A stretch of 64,000 bases of DNA from the NCBI RefSeq assembly GCF_003989135.1, contig NZ_RYZZ01000029.1, forward strand, positions 1-64,000, in the 5' to 3' direction. Shown one piece after another: positions 1 to 9,519 of the stretch; within the stretch, counting starts at the first letter, position 1; every line of letters starts with the position of its first letter. Both the position numbers and the translations under genes were made by a program. The notes below the pieces were generated by a model. The model was not told the DNA's origin and did no database searches. It saw only the letters and a list, made by a program, of their open reading frames with translations. Origin of the DNA: Peribacillus cavernae (GTDB lineage: Bacteria; Bacillota; Bacilli; Bacillales; DSM-1321).

Positions 1-31
1 TTTAGGCTGTTGCATTTGATTATACAACTAG

Positions 32-580
32 CCTTTAAGAAAAATATATAAAAAAGGAAAAACTCCTTCGTTATCATCCATTAAAAAAGACGTCCGCAAC
101 ATTGCAGGAATCAGAATCACCTGTTCGTTTATTTCGGATATTTATGAACTGGCGAAGATGCTGCAAAACCAGAAAGATGTTGACGTTATCGAATACAAAG
201 ATTACATTCAAAACCCAAAACCAAATGGGTATCAAAGTCTGCATATGATATTGGAAATCCCCATTTTCATGTCTGACCGGGAGGTAAATATATTGGTTGA
301 AGTCCAAATTCGGACCATTGCCATGGATTTCTGGGCGAGCCTGGAACATAAAATCTACTATAAATACAACAAAGAGGTACCCGAACATTTAATTGCAGAA
401 CTAAAGGAAGCCGCAACCACAGCAGCCACATTGGACCGCAAGATGGAGCAGCTCCATAAAGAAATCACTGTTTATAAACAAGAGGATGCCCATAAAAATG
501 ATGAATTTCTGTCGAAAATCAACGATGACAAATATTCGATTCCAAAATTTTTTTTTAGAAACGTTCCTTCAAAACAGTGA
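32..580 (+). pseudogene. 5'-truncated small alarmone synthetase (RelA/SpoT-like GTP pyrophosphokinase)
   Basis: The translated frame is open from about 32, just after an in-frame TAG at 29, and ends at 580. It matches the middle and C-terminal part of the YjbM/YwaC (RelQ/RelP) family, which makes (p)ppGpp from ATP and GTP or GDP. Visible family blocks are NIAGIRI, NPKPNGYQSLH, EVQIRTIAMDFWASLEHKIYYKY and a C-terminal helical segment. About 75 N-terminal residues expected for a 210-residue enzyme are missing, no start codon with a ribosome site precedes the first conserved block, and the usual Asp of the DIAGIRI motif is Asn. The first ATG (158) lies inside the conserved domain. I therefore call a remnant, although the truncation point is close to the window edge. 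Confidence 0.75.
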
Positions 581-607
581 GACATTAAATAAGAAGCTTG
601 AATAAAC

Positions 608-660
608 AAAATAGAATGGATGAGAGAAGCGGAAATCCGCTCTCTTTCCATTCTATTTTT
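608..660 (+). terminator. intrinsic terminator after the alarmone synthetase remnant
   Basis: A long hairpin pairs AAAATAGAATGGA with TCCATTCTATTTT and has an inner GAGAG..CTCTC extension. It ends in a T run. It follows the stop codon at 580 and could also serve the convergent MFS gene. Confidence 0.8.
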
Positions 661-764
661 GTATTACTCCCTTCCACGTGGGTTGAATCGTATTCTTAGA
701 TAGTAAATGATTTAGTTGTGTTTACTGCACAGTTTTTCTATATCAACCAAGCTAGGTACCCGGT

Positions 765-1988
765 CTAATGTTGTGGAATCCGGTGGTCCCTGTTTACTTC
801 TCCGTCAGGTGATCCATTATCTGGGGCCTTTATTTTTATAGCTATTAATAATGAGATCACGCATAAAACTGCAATGAGTGTAAAGGTTGGCTTGAAACCA
901 CCAAGTGCGGTAGCGATAAAAGATCCGGACAATGCACCGAGACCAAAACCTTGGTAAATCACACCATAATTTTTTCCCTGGTTTTTCAATCCGAAGAAGT
1001 CAGCGACAATGGCTGGGAATACGGTAATATTGCCGCCAAAACAGAAGGCAATGCCTGCCACACAAGCAAAGAACAAAGCGTAATTCAGTTCTGCAAATCC
1101 TAATAAAGTCACGGCTATAGCTGTCACTAATAATGAACCGGCCACTACTTTAAGACGGCCGACTCTATCGGACAAGGCGCCGAGAACGATCCGGCCGGTT
1201 GTATTGAAAATGGCTACTAGTGCCACTGCATTTGCAGCCGCCGCCACATCCAGTCCAGCCAAGCTGACGCCAATATCTTTCACGATACTAATTAGGTATA
1301 AGCCACTCATGCAGGCAGTGAATAAAATGATAAACAATAGGTAGGCTTCCTTTGTTTTCAACATTTCTTTCACTGTATAATTTTTGCTCTGCACTCCATT
1401 AAGGGTTTGTGCCCCGCTGCTTAGTTCCGCCTCCCGTACAAGGAACGATCCGCCAACAATCATCACCATAACAATCAATCCCCAATAGAAAAACGCTTGG
1501 GAAACGCCTACGGATTCTATTAGTGCTTCGTTAATGTATTTGAATATCAAGCTTCCTGTACCATAGGCACCAACCGAGATTCCGGAAATAAGCCCTTTTT
1601 TCTCAGGAAACCACTTTATAAGATTGGATAAAGAAGTAATATATGCAGAGCCATCTGCAAAACCCACCACTACACCCACGAACAGATAGAGCATCCACAA
1701 AGACGAAATTTGAGAACTAAGTATTAACCCTGCTCCCAACAAGATACCAGAAAAACGAATTAGACGGGGAAGTCCCCATTTATCCTGCAGCTTACCGGCA
1801 AACAGCGTCGAAAATGCCAATGCAAAGCTTGTAATAGAGAATGTTATCGCAACCGAGCTCAATTCCCAGCCAAACCGTTCCACCAACGGCTGATTGAATA
1901 AACTCCAAGTGTAGATTGTACCTAACCCCATCTGCACAACTACGGTTCCAAGCACAATGAGCCATCGATTCCCATTGCCTGCTTTCAT
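765..1988 (-). CDS. MFS transporter, OFA (oxalate/formate antiporter) family
   Basis: This 407-residue protein has about twelve hydrophobic segments and the OFA-type N-terminus (WLIVLGTVVVQMGLGTIYTW), followed by the F-x-LAG-x-LQDKWG loop between helices 2 and 3. OFA members exchange small organic acids such as oxalate/formate, or take up lactate or pyruvate; the substrate cannot be read from sequence. A GAGGAGA ribosome site sits a few bases before the ATG. The length is normal and I see no frameshift, which is notable in this decayed neighbourhood. It is transcribed alone, convergent with the alarmone synthetase remnant. Confidence 0.85.
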   Translation of the reverse strand: MKAGNGNRWLIVLGTVVVQMGLGTIYTWSLFNQPLVERFGWELSSVAITFSITSFALAFSTLFAGKLQDKWGLPRLIRFSGILLGAGLILSSQISSLWMLYLFVGVVVGFADGSAYITSLSNLIKWFPEKKGLISGISVGAYGTGSLIFKYINEALIESVGVSQAFFYWGLIVMVMIVGGSFLVREAELSSGAQTLNGVQSKNYTVKEMLKTKEAYLLFIILFTACMSGLYLISIVKDIGVSLAGLDVAAAANAVALVAIFNTTGRIVLGALSDRVGRLKVVAGSLLVTAIAVTLLGFAELNYALFFACVAGIAFCFGGNITVFPAIVADFFGLKNQGKNYGVIYQGFGLGALSGSFIATALGGFKPTFTLIAVLCVISLLIAIKIKAPDNGSPDGEVNRDHRIPQH

Positions 1989-2144
1989 TAGATCTCCTCT
2001 TTTCTTCCGGTTTATTTTCTAAGGTGTCACAAAAGAGGATAAATAGTAGTGTTAGTATGAATTACCAGCCATTTTTCGTTGTTTGGTGAAAATTGTACCA
2101 ATCGGCAATGGCTATCTTTTGCAGAGTTTCCCACTAATTAATTG

Positions 2145-2570
2145 TTATAACGCATACTCCCATAATCCAAGTTTTCCTTTCGCTGGAATGAATTCATCTA
2201 ACATCTGCATGTCCTTCACTTCCCAAGCAAAACCTCCCACTGGAAAGTCACCTAAAAAATAGTCATTTCCCGATACGATTCGTCCATCCTCCAGGACTGC
2301 CCATGTCTCGTTGTTTTCAGTCACCTTCAAACATTTTTCCAGGCTGCATACAGCAATGATCATACCATTTGGAAGATTCTCCTTTATATACCCATGCTTA
2401 CCAAGCAACGACTGAATGGCAACATGATTACAAACAGCCTTATCTATTTTTTTACTTGTGTGAATTGCCAGGGGTCCACGATAATTTGTTTTCCATGACC
2501 TTGTTTCATATTTGGCCTCTCTTAAAACAAAAAGGCTTGCCCAAGGCTGGATTATCGATAAAACCTTCAT
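2145..2570 (-). CDS. ASCH domain protein
   Basis: The 141-residue product begins MKVLSIIQPWASL, the typical start of the ASCH/PUA-like fold, and contains ETRSWKTNYRGPLAIHTSK, the conserved Trp-Arg/basic block of this family. ASCH domains bind RNA or modified nucleosides, and some members are amidohydrolases or nucleases; the function here is unknown. I chose the ATG at 2570 rather than the TTG five codons upstream because GGAGG lies 8 nt before that ATG. It is a single-gene unit between the MFS gene and the DUF3021 gene. Confidence 0.75.
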   Translation of the reverse strand: MKVLSIIQPWASLFVLREAKYETRSWKTNYRGPLAIHTSKKIDKAVCNHVAIQSLLGKHGYIKENLPNGMIIAVCSLEKCLKVTENNETWAVLEDGRIVSGNDYFLGDFPVGGFAWEVKDMQMLDEFIPAKGKLGLWEYAL

Positions 2571-2638
2571 TCCAACTGCCTCCAACTTTATGAAAGTTTA
2601 CTTTGGAATATAGTGTCCGAGTAAAACATGATTCCGAT

Positions 2639-3025
2639 TCAATTTCCTCGGTTATCCAGGCCATCATTCAAACTTTTCACTTGGAAGCGGAAATAGAGAT
2701 AGAATATAATCCAGATTATTACATATAAAAGGATGAAAATTCCGATTCCAGCCGATAATCCATTTAAGCTGAATGGTATCCAGCCAACTAAGAAAGAAAG
2801 GAAGAAGTACAGTATACTAACTATCATGAAATGCAGAATAGTCTGGGATAATAAACTCCATTTATCTATTTCAAATAATAAAGTTGCTGTAGTAAAAAAC
2901 CAGCTGCATAAAAGGCAGCCTATCGCATTTTTCACGAAAATCTCACTATCCAATGCGGTTACATCCCCAAAGCCAATTATGCCAAAACTTATCCCGACAA
3001 AACTGCGAAGTAAAAGTGTTTTCAT
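2639..3025 (-). CDS. DUF3021 family membrane protein
   Basis: This 128-residue protein has four hydrophobic segments and the N-terminal SFVGISFGIIGFG block typical of DUF3021. In Firmicutes this family is nearly always encoded directly after a LytTR-type DNA-binding protein and is thought to modulate it. That partner is present here, 17 bp upstream, but broken (see 3043-3470). A good ribosome site (GGAAGG) precedes the ATG. The gene is intact but has probably lost its regulator. Confidence 0.7.
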   Translation of the reverse strand: MKTLLLRSFVGISFGIIGFGDVTALDSEIFVKNAIGCLLCSWFFTTATLLFEIDKWSLLSQTILHFMIVSILYFFLSFLVGWIPFSLNGLSAGIGIFILLYVIIWIIFYLYFRFQVKSLNDGLDNRGN

Positions 3026-3042
3026 TTTGATCCCTTCCTTTT

Positions 3043-3470
3043 CTATTGAAATGCTTTTTTAATTCCTTGAACATAATGGCGAGAAACATAATCTTTTTCC
3101 CCTGAATTAAAATACACACACAAAGTTCCGTTGAAAGAAGCTTCAAATCTGCTTAATTCATCTAAGTTTGCGATGCCAATTTAGAAATTGATTACGTGGA
3201 AGGTCCTTTTCCAGCTCATATAACCTTTCTTTCATTTCAAAAAGTCCCTTGTTTCGCCCGCGCCATTATAGAAGTACTCTCTGTAAACAAACAGATAATT
3301 TCCTCAGCCCGGAAAACATGCTGCATTTCTCCTTTCCTTCCGATAAAATATGGCCGTTTCTTCTCCTTCAAGAGATCCATCAGTTCCTTCACATCCTCAT
3401 TCCATTCATGATTCCGAATAAGTACCTCTATCTCTTGGAACTCTTTATCTATCTCTACCTGTATTTTCAT
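3043..3470 (-). pseudogene. LytTR-family transcriptional regulator, frameshifted
   Basis: A strong ribosome site (AAAGGAGGT) precedes MKIQVEIDKEF, and the first 77 residues match the stand-alone LytTR regulator family, including the FxAEEIICLFTES block. At the run of five T in GGGACTTTTTGAA the frame closes; removing one T would continue as KQGTFEMKERLYELEKDLP. A second break after NQFL joins to another frame reading IGIANLDELSRFEASFNGT and YVSRHYVQGIKKAF, with about four residues lost. The two breaks separate the parts of the DNA-binding domain, so no functional regulator is made. It precedes DUF3021 in the standard LytTR-DUF3021 arrangement. Confidence 0.75.
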
Positions 3471-3499
3471 CTTTGTGGACCTCCTTTGCTTGTAGTTTA

Positions 3500-4234
3500 A
3501 GTATATTGATTAACGGAAATAACACTTGTGATTTCCAGCTACCTGTATGTAAACACCACTAACTTGCATAAAATATGCTTTCAGTTACATCGATATTTTA
3601 GTAATAAAAGTATAAGCACCTTCGAACAAGGATGAAAAAAATGGACAGCAAATAGCATGAAAATAATGTAAAGATCAGAACGGAGAACCAATTTATCAAT
3701 GGATTCAGGTTCACCAAAAAACCGGTAATAACCCAGATATAATTTGTGGAAACCAACAATCATAAAGCATGTACATAACCGATCGAAGAAAAATATATGT
3801 TTTGTGAGAAGGAAAGTGTGCAAGCTTTTCTCAAATATATCACGTTTAAGAAAGAACAAATCCAAGGAGTGAGGCAAAGTAAATCGGACGAGTCGAAAAC
3901 TTGTCCTATTATGATGAAGTGGTTTAGTGGAAAGAAGAACATCTGACTTTTCAAAAAGTCCAAAGCCATGGAGTACTTAGAAGGTACATCAAGTCTAACT
4001 ATACCTAAGCCCATATTCAGGGAAGTAAGAAAGGCTGATTCTTAAGCGGCCATTTGTGAGATATTTTGATGGAGTAAACTTAAAAAGGTCAATTCATTTT
4101 AGCTATGTTTCGGTATTGTCTCTAATTCTGATTCCCCTCCCCTAATCACATTTTTTCCCTGGCTTAAAAAGGTTTCATAAGGGAAAAAGCTTTTTATGTG
4201 TTATTTCGTAAATCTAAACATTTAACAGGAGGGG
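3500..4234. other. gene-free stretch, no supported feature
   Basis: Short open frames occur on both strands but have frequent stops, no ribosome sites and no family I recognise. Around 3830-4010 the plus strand reads like coding sequence broken by several stops, so an unidentified decayed gene is possible. Confidence 0.4.
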
Positions 4235-5154
4235 TATGGTGAGAAATCCTATAAAGAGATTAGATAAGGATAATGTCACGGTTATTGATAGCAGCGTTGC
4301 AAAAAAATCCATGGTTGGGACATCTTTCGGCAATGCTATGGAATGGTTTGATTTTGGAATTTACTCTTTTTTGCTGTAACAATGGGAAAGGTATTCTTTC
4401 CTGAAAATTGATCCTTCTTTTCAGTTAATTTATGCTTTCGCTACTTTTGCAGTTGCTTTTATAGCAAGGCCAATTGGAGGCATATTCTTTGGAATGCTTG
4501 GAGACCGCATTGGCCGTAAAAATGTTTTGGCTTTAACTATGATTCTAATGGCTGCTGCCACACTGAGTATAGGACTTATTCCCGGTTATGCAACATTGGG
4601 CATTGCAGCGCAGATTTTGCTTCTTCTGGCGAGACTGGTACAGGGATTTTCCACAGGAGGAGAATACGCAGGGGCCATGACATATATTGCAGAAACAACT
4701 CCCGATAAGAAACGTACTTTCATGGCTAGCGGCCTGGAAGTTGGAACACTTGTCGGTTATATTGCAGGGGCCGGTTTGGTTACAGGACTGACCTTTCTGC
4801 TCGGAAATGAAGCCATGGTGGAATGGGGCTGGAGAATAACATTCTTTATTGCGCTCCACTGGGCTTGATTGGCTTTTATTTCCGAAACAGCTTAGGTGAA
4901 ACTCCGGCGTTTGAAGCGATGAATGAAGCTATAGATGAAGGAAATCAACGTACGTCACTAAAAGAGATTTTTGTTGAACATAGGAAAGCCCTGTTAATTT
5001 GTACAGCTATTGTTATTTTCTATAACGTGAGGATCCAAGTGAAATAAAAGAAGTGCTTAAACACCTGGAAAAAGCCTTATGGTGGCAAGAAGAGGTAAAT
5101 GGGCAGGTGAAAGCCAACAATAAATATGAGGGTGCCAATGTGAACCCTTCATAA
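4235..5154 (+). pseudogene. MFS transporter of the metabolite:H+ symporter (ProP/citrate) type, frameshifted
   Basis: An AGGAGGGG ribosome site precedes ATG 4235, and the frame reads into MVGTSFGNAMEWFDFGIYSF, the family N-terminus. It then stops at about 4379. Later frames supply [39 protein letters not shown], the stretch ESTPDKK-like [18 protein letters not shown], and TPAFEAMNEA. Frame changes occur near 4375, 4410 and 4855. After AIVIFYNV at about 5030 the homology stops, so the C-terminal helices are gone. A short tail (DPSEIKEVLKHLEKALWWQ) up to 5154 may be the original C-terminus joined across a deletion. The product cannot be functional. Confidence 0.8.
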
Positions 5155-5310
5155 AGACTAACGATTGCTGAAGCCATAAAGACACAAAAAAAGGAGCTGC
5201 CGCAGCAGCCAAGTCTTATTAATTAACGCACCCAGTAGTTGAATAATGAAATTAAAGCCTTTCCCCAGGTATTCCATTCTCAAATTCAAATTTAGCTGTT
5301 TGTGCATAGT

Positions 5311-5877
<567 letters not shown>

Positions 5878-5985
5878 ATTAGTTTCCCCCTTGGGTTGTC
5901 CTCATAATTGAATAAGGACTAAACTGCTCCTTAGTACAATAACTTCAACAAAGATGCGTTATCCTTCTTAGATAAACGCACCCAA

Positions 5986-6361
5986 TAGCCATCCATGAAG
6001 CGCAAAAATCAGCGCTTCACCACAGAGAATGAAAATTGGTCTCTATGTCGATAATGTTTTAATGGCTGGCGAAGAAGGTCGTTGAACTATGGTGCCTTTG
6101 AGCCCATCCGTTAGTCTGACTCCGACGACCACGGTGTACCACCGACTGTCGCGCCCTTTATGGGTAGCACTTATGGGAGATTAATCCTTTTTTGGTCGTC
6201 GCGCTAGCCTCAACTTAATTGGAGGTTTTTGTTTAACGATTTACCAAACTCAATCAGATCACTCATAAGGCTCAGCCTTTTTTTAAAAAGTGTTTTTACT
6301 GGGTCTATTTTGTTGTGGTTTTTTCTGGATTTTGAGCTTTTTTAATTTTCATGGGAGTTGA
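5986..6361. repeat. 376-bp dispersed repeat, copy A (possible structured RNA or non-autonomous element)
   Basis: The sequence is about 99% identical to 19430-19805 (three substitutions seen by eye) and the similarity stops sharply after GGGAGTTGA. It has no open frame of note. It contains many paired segments: GAAGCGC/GCGCTTC (5997-6018), GGTCGT with ACGACC (6077-6082 and 6125-6130), CGGTG/CACCG (6132-6144), and CCC/GGG (about 6154-6163). A small AAGG/CCTT hairpin with a T run at 6267-6284 resembles a plus-strand terminator. No transposase is nearby and clear terminal inverted repeats are not visible. Confidence 0.85.
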
Positions 6362-6429
6362 ACAAAAAACCTTAAAACATAAAAATGATTATTCTATAAC
6401 AAAAGATAAGAATTTCAATATAACATCCT

Positions 6430-6602
6430 TCATGCTGTAAGGTATTCAGCAATTACAATATTTCGATACGTGTAACAAGGATGCATCCACTCAAATTCTT
6501 CGGTCACCTCACAGTCAAGAACGATATTTCTCAACTTCTCATATTCTTCCTTCCACTTTTTAGCTTTAATTCAACCTTGTGATTCATTCTACTATTTGTC
6601 AT
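6430..6602 (-). pseudogene. YdeI-like (DUF1801) protein remnant 1
   Basis: From ATG 6602 one frame reads MTNSRMNHKVE; the next frame continues KKWKEEYEKLRNIVLDC, then EVTEEFEWMHPCYTY. This is the N-terminal half of the YdeI/DUF1801 family, in which the WMHPCYT-like block is conserved. A frameshift near residue 12 and loss of everything after about residue 55 make it non-functional. Confidence 0.6.
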
Positions 6603-6729
6603 CAAGGAACACCCCACTTAAATTTTTCAATCAGCAAACAGTTAAGAACCATCATTTTCAATTTCTCCAATTCTTTCGGTCACTTATTAGCTTCACTTGA
6701 ATATTCATCAACCTTGAATCATTTTCCAT
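6603..6729 (-). pseudogene. YdeI-like (DUF1801) protein remnant 2
   Basis: Immediately upstream of remnant 1 a second scrap reads MENDSRLMNIQ and then, in other frames, EANKWPKELEKLKMMVLNC followed by EKFKWGVP. It matches the same N-terminal segment as remnant 1, so two partial copies lie in tandem. It has several stops and frameshifts. Confidence 0.45.
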
Positions 6730-6832
6730 GACCCACTTGGCAAGCCTGCTTGAATCGGTTAAGGTAGACCAAACCGAAACTCATTCTTCTTCCTACATGC
6801 GGTTACTTCTTCTTCAACACCCCAATGCGATT

Positions 6833-7540
6833 TTAACATCTTACATATTTGCGTTTGAAACCAAGCTTCCCTCTATCAATTTCTTTTTGAATACTTTCGT
6901 AAGCGTTTAGGAAACTGCTTTTCTTCTTGTCCCGTTTGACTTCTACTGTCCCTACTTCCTTCGCTGTCTCGACTGCCTTTTCATGTAGCGGCAAATATGA
7001 AATCGCTACGGTGTATAGAAAATTATTCATAGCGGATTTCGTTCGTTCTGGTGAATGATGAATCGAATTTTTCACAATATCAAGCATAATGGAAATCTTG
7101 CTTACGGAAAATTCATTGTCTAGGCGATTCCCTAAAAGCCAGCAATAGCAACTCCAGCCCGCTGACATTCTCAACTCGTCACCGCTAGTAATCCATTTAT
7201 CAGCAACGTCTTGTGCAAGATCTGATTCTGATAAAGTTACTGCTACCACATAATCGGACAGCATATAAAAATACGCTCCATCCATCCAACGATCAAAATC
7301 CGACTCAGTCATGGCTTTTGGGTCTGCAATAATGCCTGCAAAGTACATAGAATCGTAGTTACCTGTGGCATAAAGCTCTTCAGCTAATCGTTGATTTATT
7401 TTTATTTTCTTTGCGATTGGCTTCATAGCACCTGTTGCCACGCCAAAAAGCGGCTCGTGCGCACCATTGGATATGTAAATTTTTTTAGCTCGTTCCTTAC
7501 CAAGAGCTTCAAGCTCCTGCATAACTGTTTCGAGATCCAT
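6833..7540 (-). CDS. DNA alkylation repair protein (AlkD-like HEAT repeats)
   Basis: The 235-residue product matches the DNA_alkylation repair family, a HEAT-repeat glycosylase fold related to AlkD, which excises positively charged alkylated bases. Family blocks seen are HEPLFGVATGAMKPIAKK near the N-terminus, LWxTGxYDSMYFAGIIADPK-like AEELYATGNYDSMYFAG, and the acidic-aromatic MTESDFDRWMDGAYFYMLSDY region. Activity is not certain, since several sub-branches lack the AlkD catalytic residues. I chose ATG 7540 because AAGGAAGG abuts the ATG four codons upstream and so cannot serve it. Confidence 0.75.
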   Translation of the reverse strand: MDLETVMQELEALGKERAKKIYISNGAHEPLFGVATGAMKPIAKKIKINQRLAEELYATGNYDSMYFAGIIADPKAMTESDFDRWMDGAYFYMLSDYVVAVTLSESDLAQDVADKWITSGDELRMSAGWSCYCWLLGNRLDNEFSVSKISIMLDIVKNSIHHSPERTKSAMNNFLYTVAISYLPLHEKAVETAKEVGTVEVKRDKKKSSFLNAYESIQKEIDRGKLGFKRKYVRC

Positions 7541-7663
7541 AGTATTGTACATCCTTCCTTAATATTAGTTCCCATTTAATTGTAACCAACTAGTTTATAT
7601 TCTCTATCAACTCGTCAATACGTCTCAATTTTACCATTAATCTTATTGAAATATTCTGCCCCG

Positions 7664-7712
7664 TTAGCCACGCATGCAGCAGAGCTGCACCACAGAGAAT
7701 GAAAATGGTTTG
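7664..7712. repeat. diverged left-end fragment of the 376-bp repeat (copy C)
   Basis: TTAGCCA..CATG and ACCACAGAGAATGAAAA match the first 60 bases of copies A and B. The hairpin between these blocks is different: TGCAGC-AGA-GCTGCA replaces GAAGCGC..GCGCTTC, so both strands of the stem changed. Similarity fades after about 7712. Confidence 0.6.
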
Positions 7713-7902
7713 GAAGTGTCAATACTGATACTGACCTTAATCCAATAAACCAGAATCCATAAATCAATGAATGTCGTGGCTCTCCATTTTTTTATAAGGA
7801 ATAAAACGAGTCTTCATTAGTAGTGCCTTTTTACGAGATTACAGAAGATTATTTTCATGGTAGTTAAATAAGAAAACAATTGTATCAGACTATAAGTGCT
7901 GA

Positions 7903-8167
7903 TTATTCTTTTGGTGCAGGAAATACCTTTATAATGTCTGTGACGACTTTTTGCCCGTCTTTTTCACTGAATGCTACTGTTACACTAATATTATCTTTGA
8001 AACGTCCTGAACTCAGGGATTAATTCTTCCATTATGATGAACTTTGTTTCTATCCCATCCACCAAACCAACTAGTTGTGCACCATTTTTACTAGCTACTT
8101 CCATTGTTATTAATTCAGGTTTTCCGCCCAAATAGTCCAAGGAATACTTTACCTTGAACTTCTCCAT
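7903..8167 (-). pseudogene. small unidentified protein, frameshifted
   Basis: From ATG 8167 the frame reads MEKFKVKYSLDYLGGKPEL and on to LIPEFRTFQR before a stop. The +1 frame continues as RFKDNISVTVAFSEKDGQK and ends at PAPKE, 88 residues in total if joined. The coding-like composition and smooth join suggest one recent frameshift near 8000. I do not recognise the family. It has no obvious ribosome site in the bases upstream of the ATG. Confidence 0.4.
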
Positions 8168-8176
8168 TTTGGCCCA

Positions 8177-8668
8177 TCTTTGTCGCTACCCTCTAATAAA
8201 AAAGCACATGTCCACCTGCTAATGAAACATCTGATTGAAGTGGTAGCCAGCATTGTGGTCGGCTCTGCGGTTGCAATTATCTCTTCCTTTCTTTACGCTG
8301 TTTGGATCCAGCTTAGCCCATCTCTGATAACCAGTCTAGTCCCGCGTTCCATCACGACACCAGTCGCGATGGACGTATCGAAAACCATTGGAGGAGTTCC
8401 CACCTTGACAGCTGTGTTTGTGATCATAACTGGCATAACAGGATCCATCGTGGGACCGGGAATGATACGGTTACTTAAAATAGAGAAAGCTACGGCAAAA
8501 GGACTCATGCATGGGATGAGCTCACATGGTGCTGGTACATCAAGGGCATTTGAAATCGGAGACTTAGAAGGCACATTCGCTAGCCTGGCCATGATTACAG
8601 CAGCCATCATCACGATCATATTGGCCTATACCATTTTTCCGGCATTGCAGAATGAGCTAATTATATAA
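8177..8668 (+). pseudogene. LrgB/CidB-family protein, 5'-truncated
   Basis: The sequence encodes the C-terminal two thirds (about 160 residues) of an LrgB-type membrane protein, the partner of the holin-like LrgA/CidA. Visible blocks are SLVPRSITTPVAMDVSKTIGG, GITGSIVGPGMIRLLKI and KGLMHGMSSHGAGTSRAFE, all characteristic of the family, with four to five hydrophobic segments. About 70 N-terminal residues, the start codon, a ribosome site and the lrgA partner are absent. The upstream boundary coincides with the small frameshifted ORF on the other strand. Confidence 0.7.
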
Positions 8669-8680
8669 CACACATAGTGT

Positions 8681-8990
8681 CTAAGAGCAGGTTCTTGTGT
8701 ATATCTGAAGAGAAGCTGGTTTAATGCGTGACATATGGGATAAAGAGGGTATGAAAAGTTCATGTTTTTTAGTTATGGAATTAGCATAGAATTCACATTG
8801 CAAATAGCTGATTTTGATATCAATTTCTTCTTGGTCGGTTTCCGACAGCCCCTTCGTTTGATAATAAGCTGTGGATCTTGACATATCTAGCAATTCACAT
8901 TGATGCTTAATGGATCGTTCACCGTTATTGAAATCAATTAAGGCTTTCTTTTCTTCAACTCTAAGACCTGTTGTTGTTTTTTTTTAAGCC
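8681..8990 (-). pseudogene. IS3-family transposase OrfB fragment
   Basis: In the frame overlapping the end of OrfA the sequence reads ALIDFNNGERSIKHQCELLD and continues MSRSTAYYQTKGLSETDQEE, the N-terminus of IS3 OrfB. Homology ends within about 40 residues, and no DDE integrase core remains before the stop at 8681. Confidence 0.7.
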
Positions 8991-9246
8991 AGTTCATGTC
9001 CACAGTCAGCTGCCCAATCTGATTGATCAGATCCTCCTTTTCGGCAGCATGTTCTTTTTTCATATTTTCAATTTGAGAAGATTTCTTGTCGAACACGGTG
9101 GGCAATTCTGTCCTCCATCGACTGATGAGCTGTGGGCTGACACCATGCTTCTGGGAAATCTCATTCAGGGTACTTTCTTCCCTGAGTATTTCTAAAACAA
9201 CTTTTGCCTTTTCTTCTGGGGTATAGGTTTTCCTCTTTTTACTCAT
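8938..9246 (-). CDS. IS3-family transposase OrfA (helix-turn-helix subunit)
   Basis: The 102-residue protein starts MSKKRKTYTPEEKAKVVLEI and contains a helix-turn-helix (STLNEISQKHGVSPQLISRW) followed by a leucine-rich coiled coil, the standard OrfA plan. It would normally be joined to OrfB by -1 frameshifting at the A-rich stretch near its end. It is intact, but OrfB is not, so no transposase is expected. Confidence 0.8.
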   Translation of the reverse strand: MSKKRKTYTPEEKAKVVLEILREESTLNEISQKHGVSPQLISRWRTELPTVFDKKSSQIENMKKEHAAEKEDLINQIGQLTVDMNWLKKKQQQVLELKKRKP

Positions 9247-9298
9247 AGTGTTAGTTTATCTTATTTTATGATTTTGTGTGTCCAACACTATGGGTACA

Positions 9299-9463
9299 TT
9301 ATAGTCTACTATCTCTTAAATCCTTAAGCTTTTCCCATTCTTTTTTTCGCACTTTTCTCTCTTGTTCTTTAAAATATGAAATATCATCTTTTGTCATACC
9401 AGATGAATAGCATCTTCAAGTTCTTTACCACTTAGCCCCCAAAAGAAAATCCCATTCACTCAT
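9299..9463 (-). pseudogene. small unidentified protein, frameshifted and cut at the IS boundary
   Basis: ATG 9463 starts MSEWDFLL; adjacent frames continue FWGLSGKELEDAIH and then SGMTKDDISYFKEQERKVRK to a stop at 9299. Two frameshifts are needed to join the parts. The reading frame ends exactly where the IS3 inverted repeat begins, so the IS probably truncated it. I do not recognise the family. Confidence 0.4.
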
Positions 9464-9519
9464 AATATGTTCCACCAATCTAAAAAGTAATAGTAATTAT
9501 TTATTTCTTTATGAGCATT

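Larger units (their letters stand above)
8681..9298 (-). mobile_element. IS3-family insertion sequence remnant
   Basis: The orfA end is intact. An inverted-repeat-like end, TGTACCCATAGTGTTGGA on the minus strand, lies at 9281-9298. The orfB part is cut to about 70 codons, and the matching right end is not recognisable near 8681, so most of orfB and that end are deleted. The element cannot move by itself. Confidence 0.75.

Noticed and set aside
3581-4014. Two overlapping minus-strand frames (98 and 84 codons)
   Set aside because: No ribosome sites and no recognisable homology; the opposite strand looks more like broken coding sequence.
5986-6361. T-box leader or group I intron in the 376-bp repeat
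   Set aside because: The reverse strand has GGTGGTACACCG and TTCAACGAC, which superficially recall T-box and intron cores, but the T-box AGGGTGGNACCGCG motif and paired intron elements are absent and no gene follows in the right orientation.
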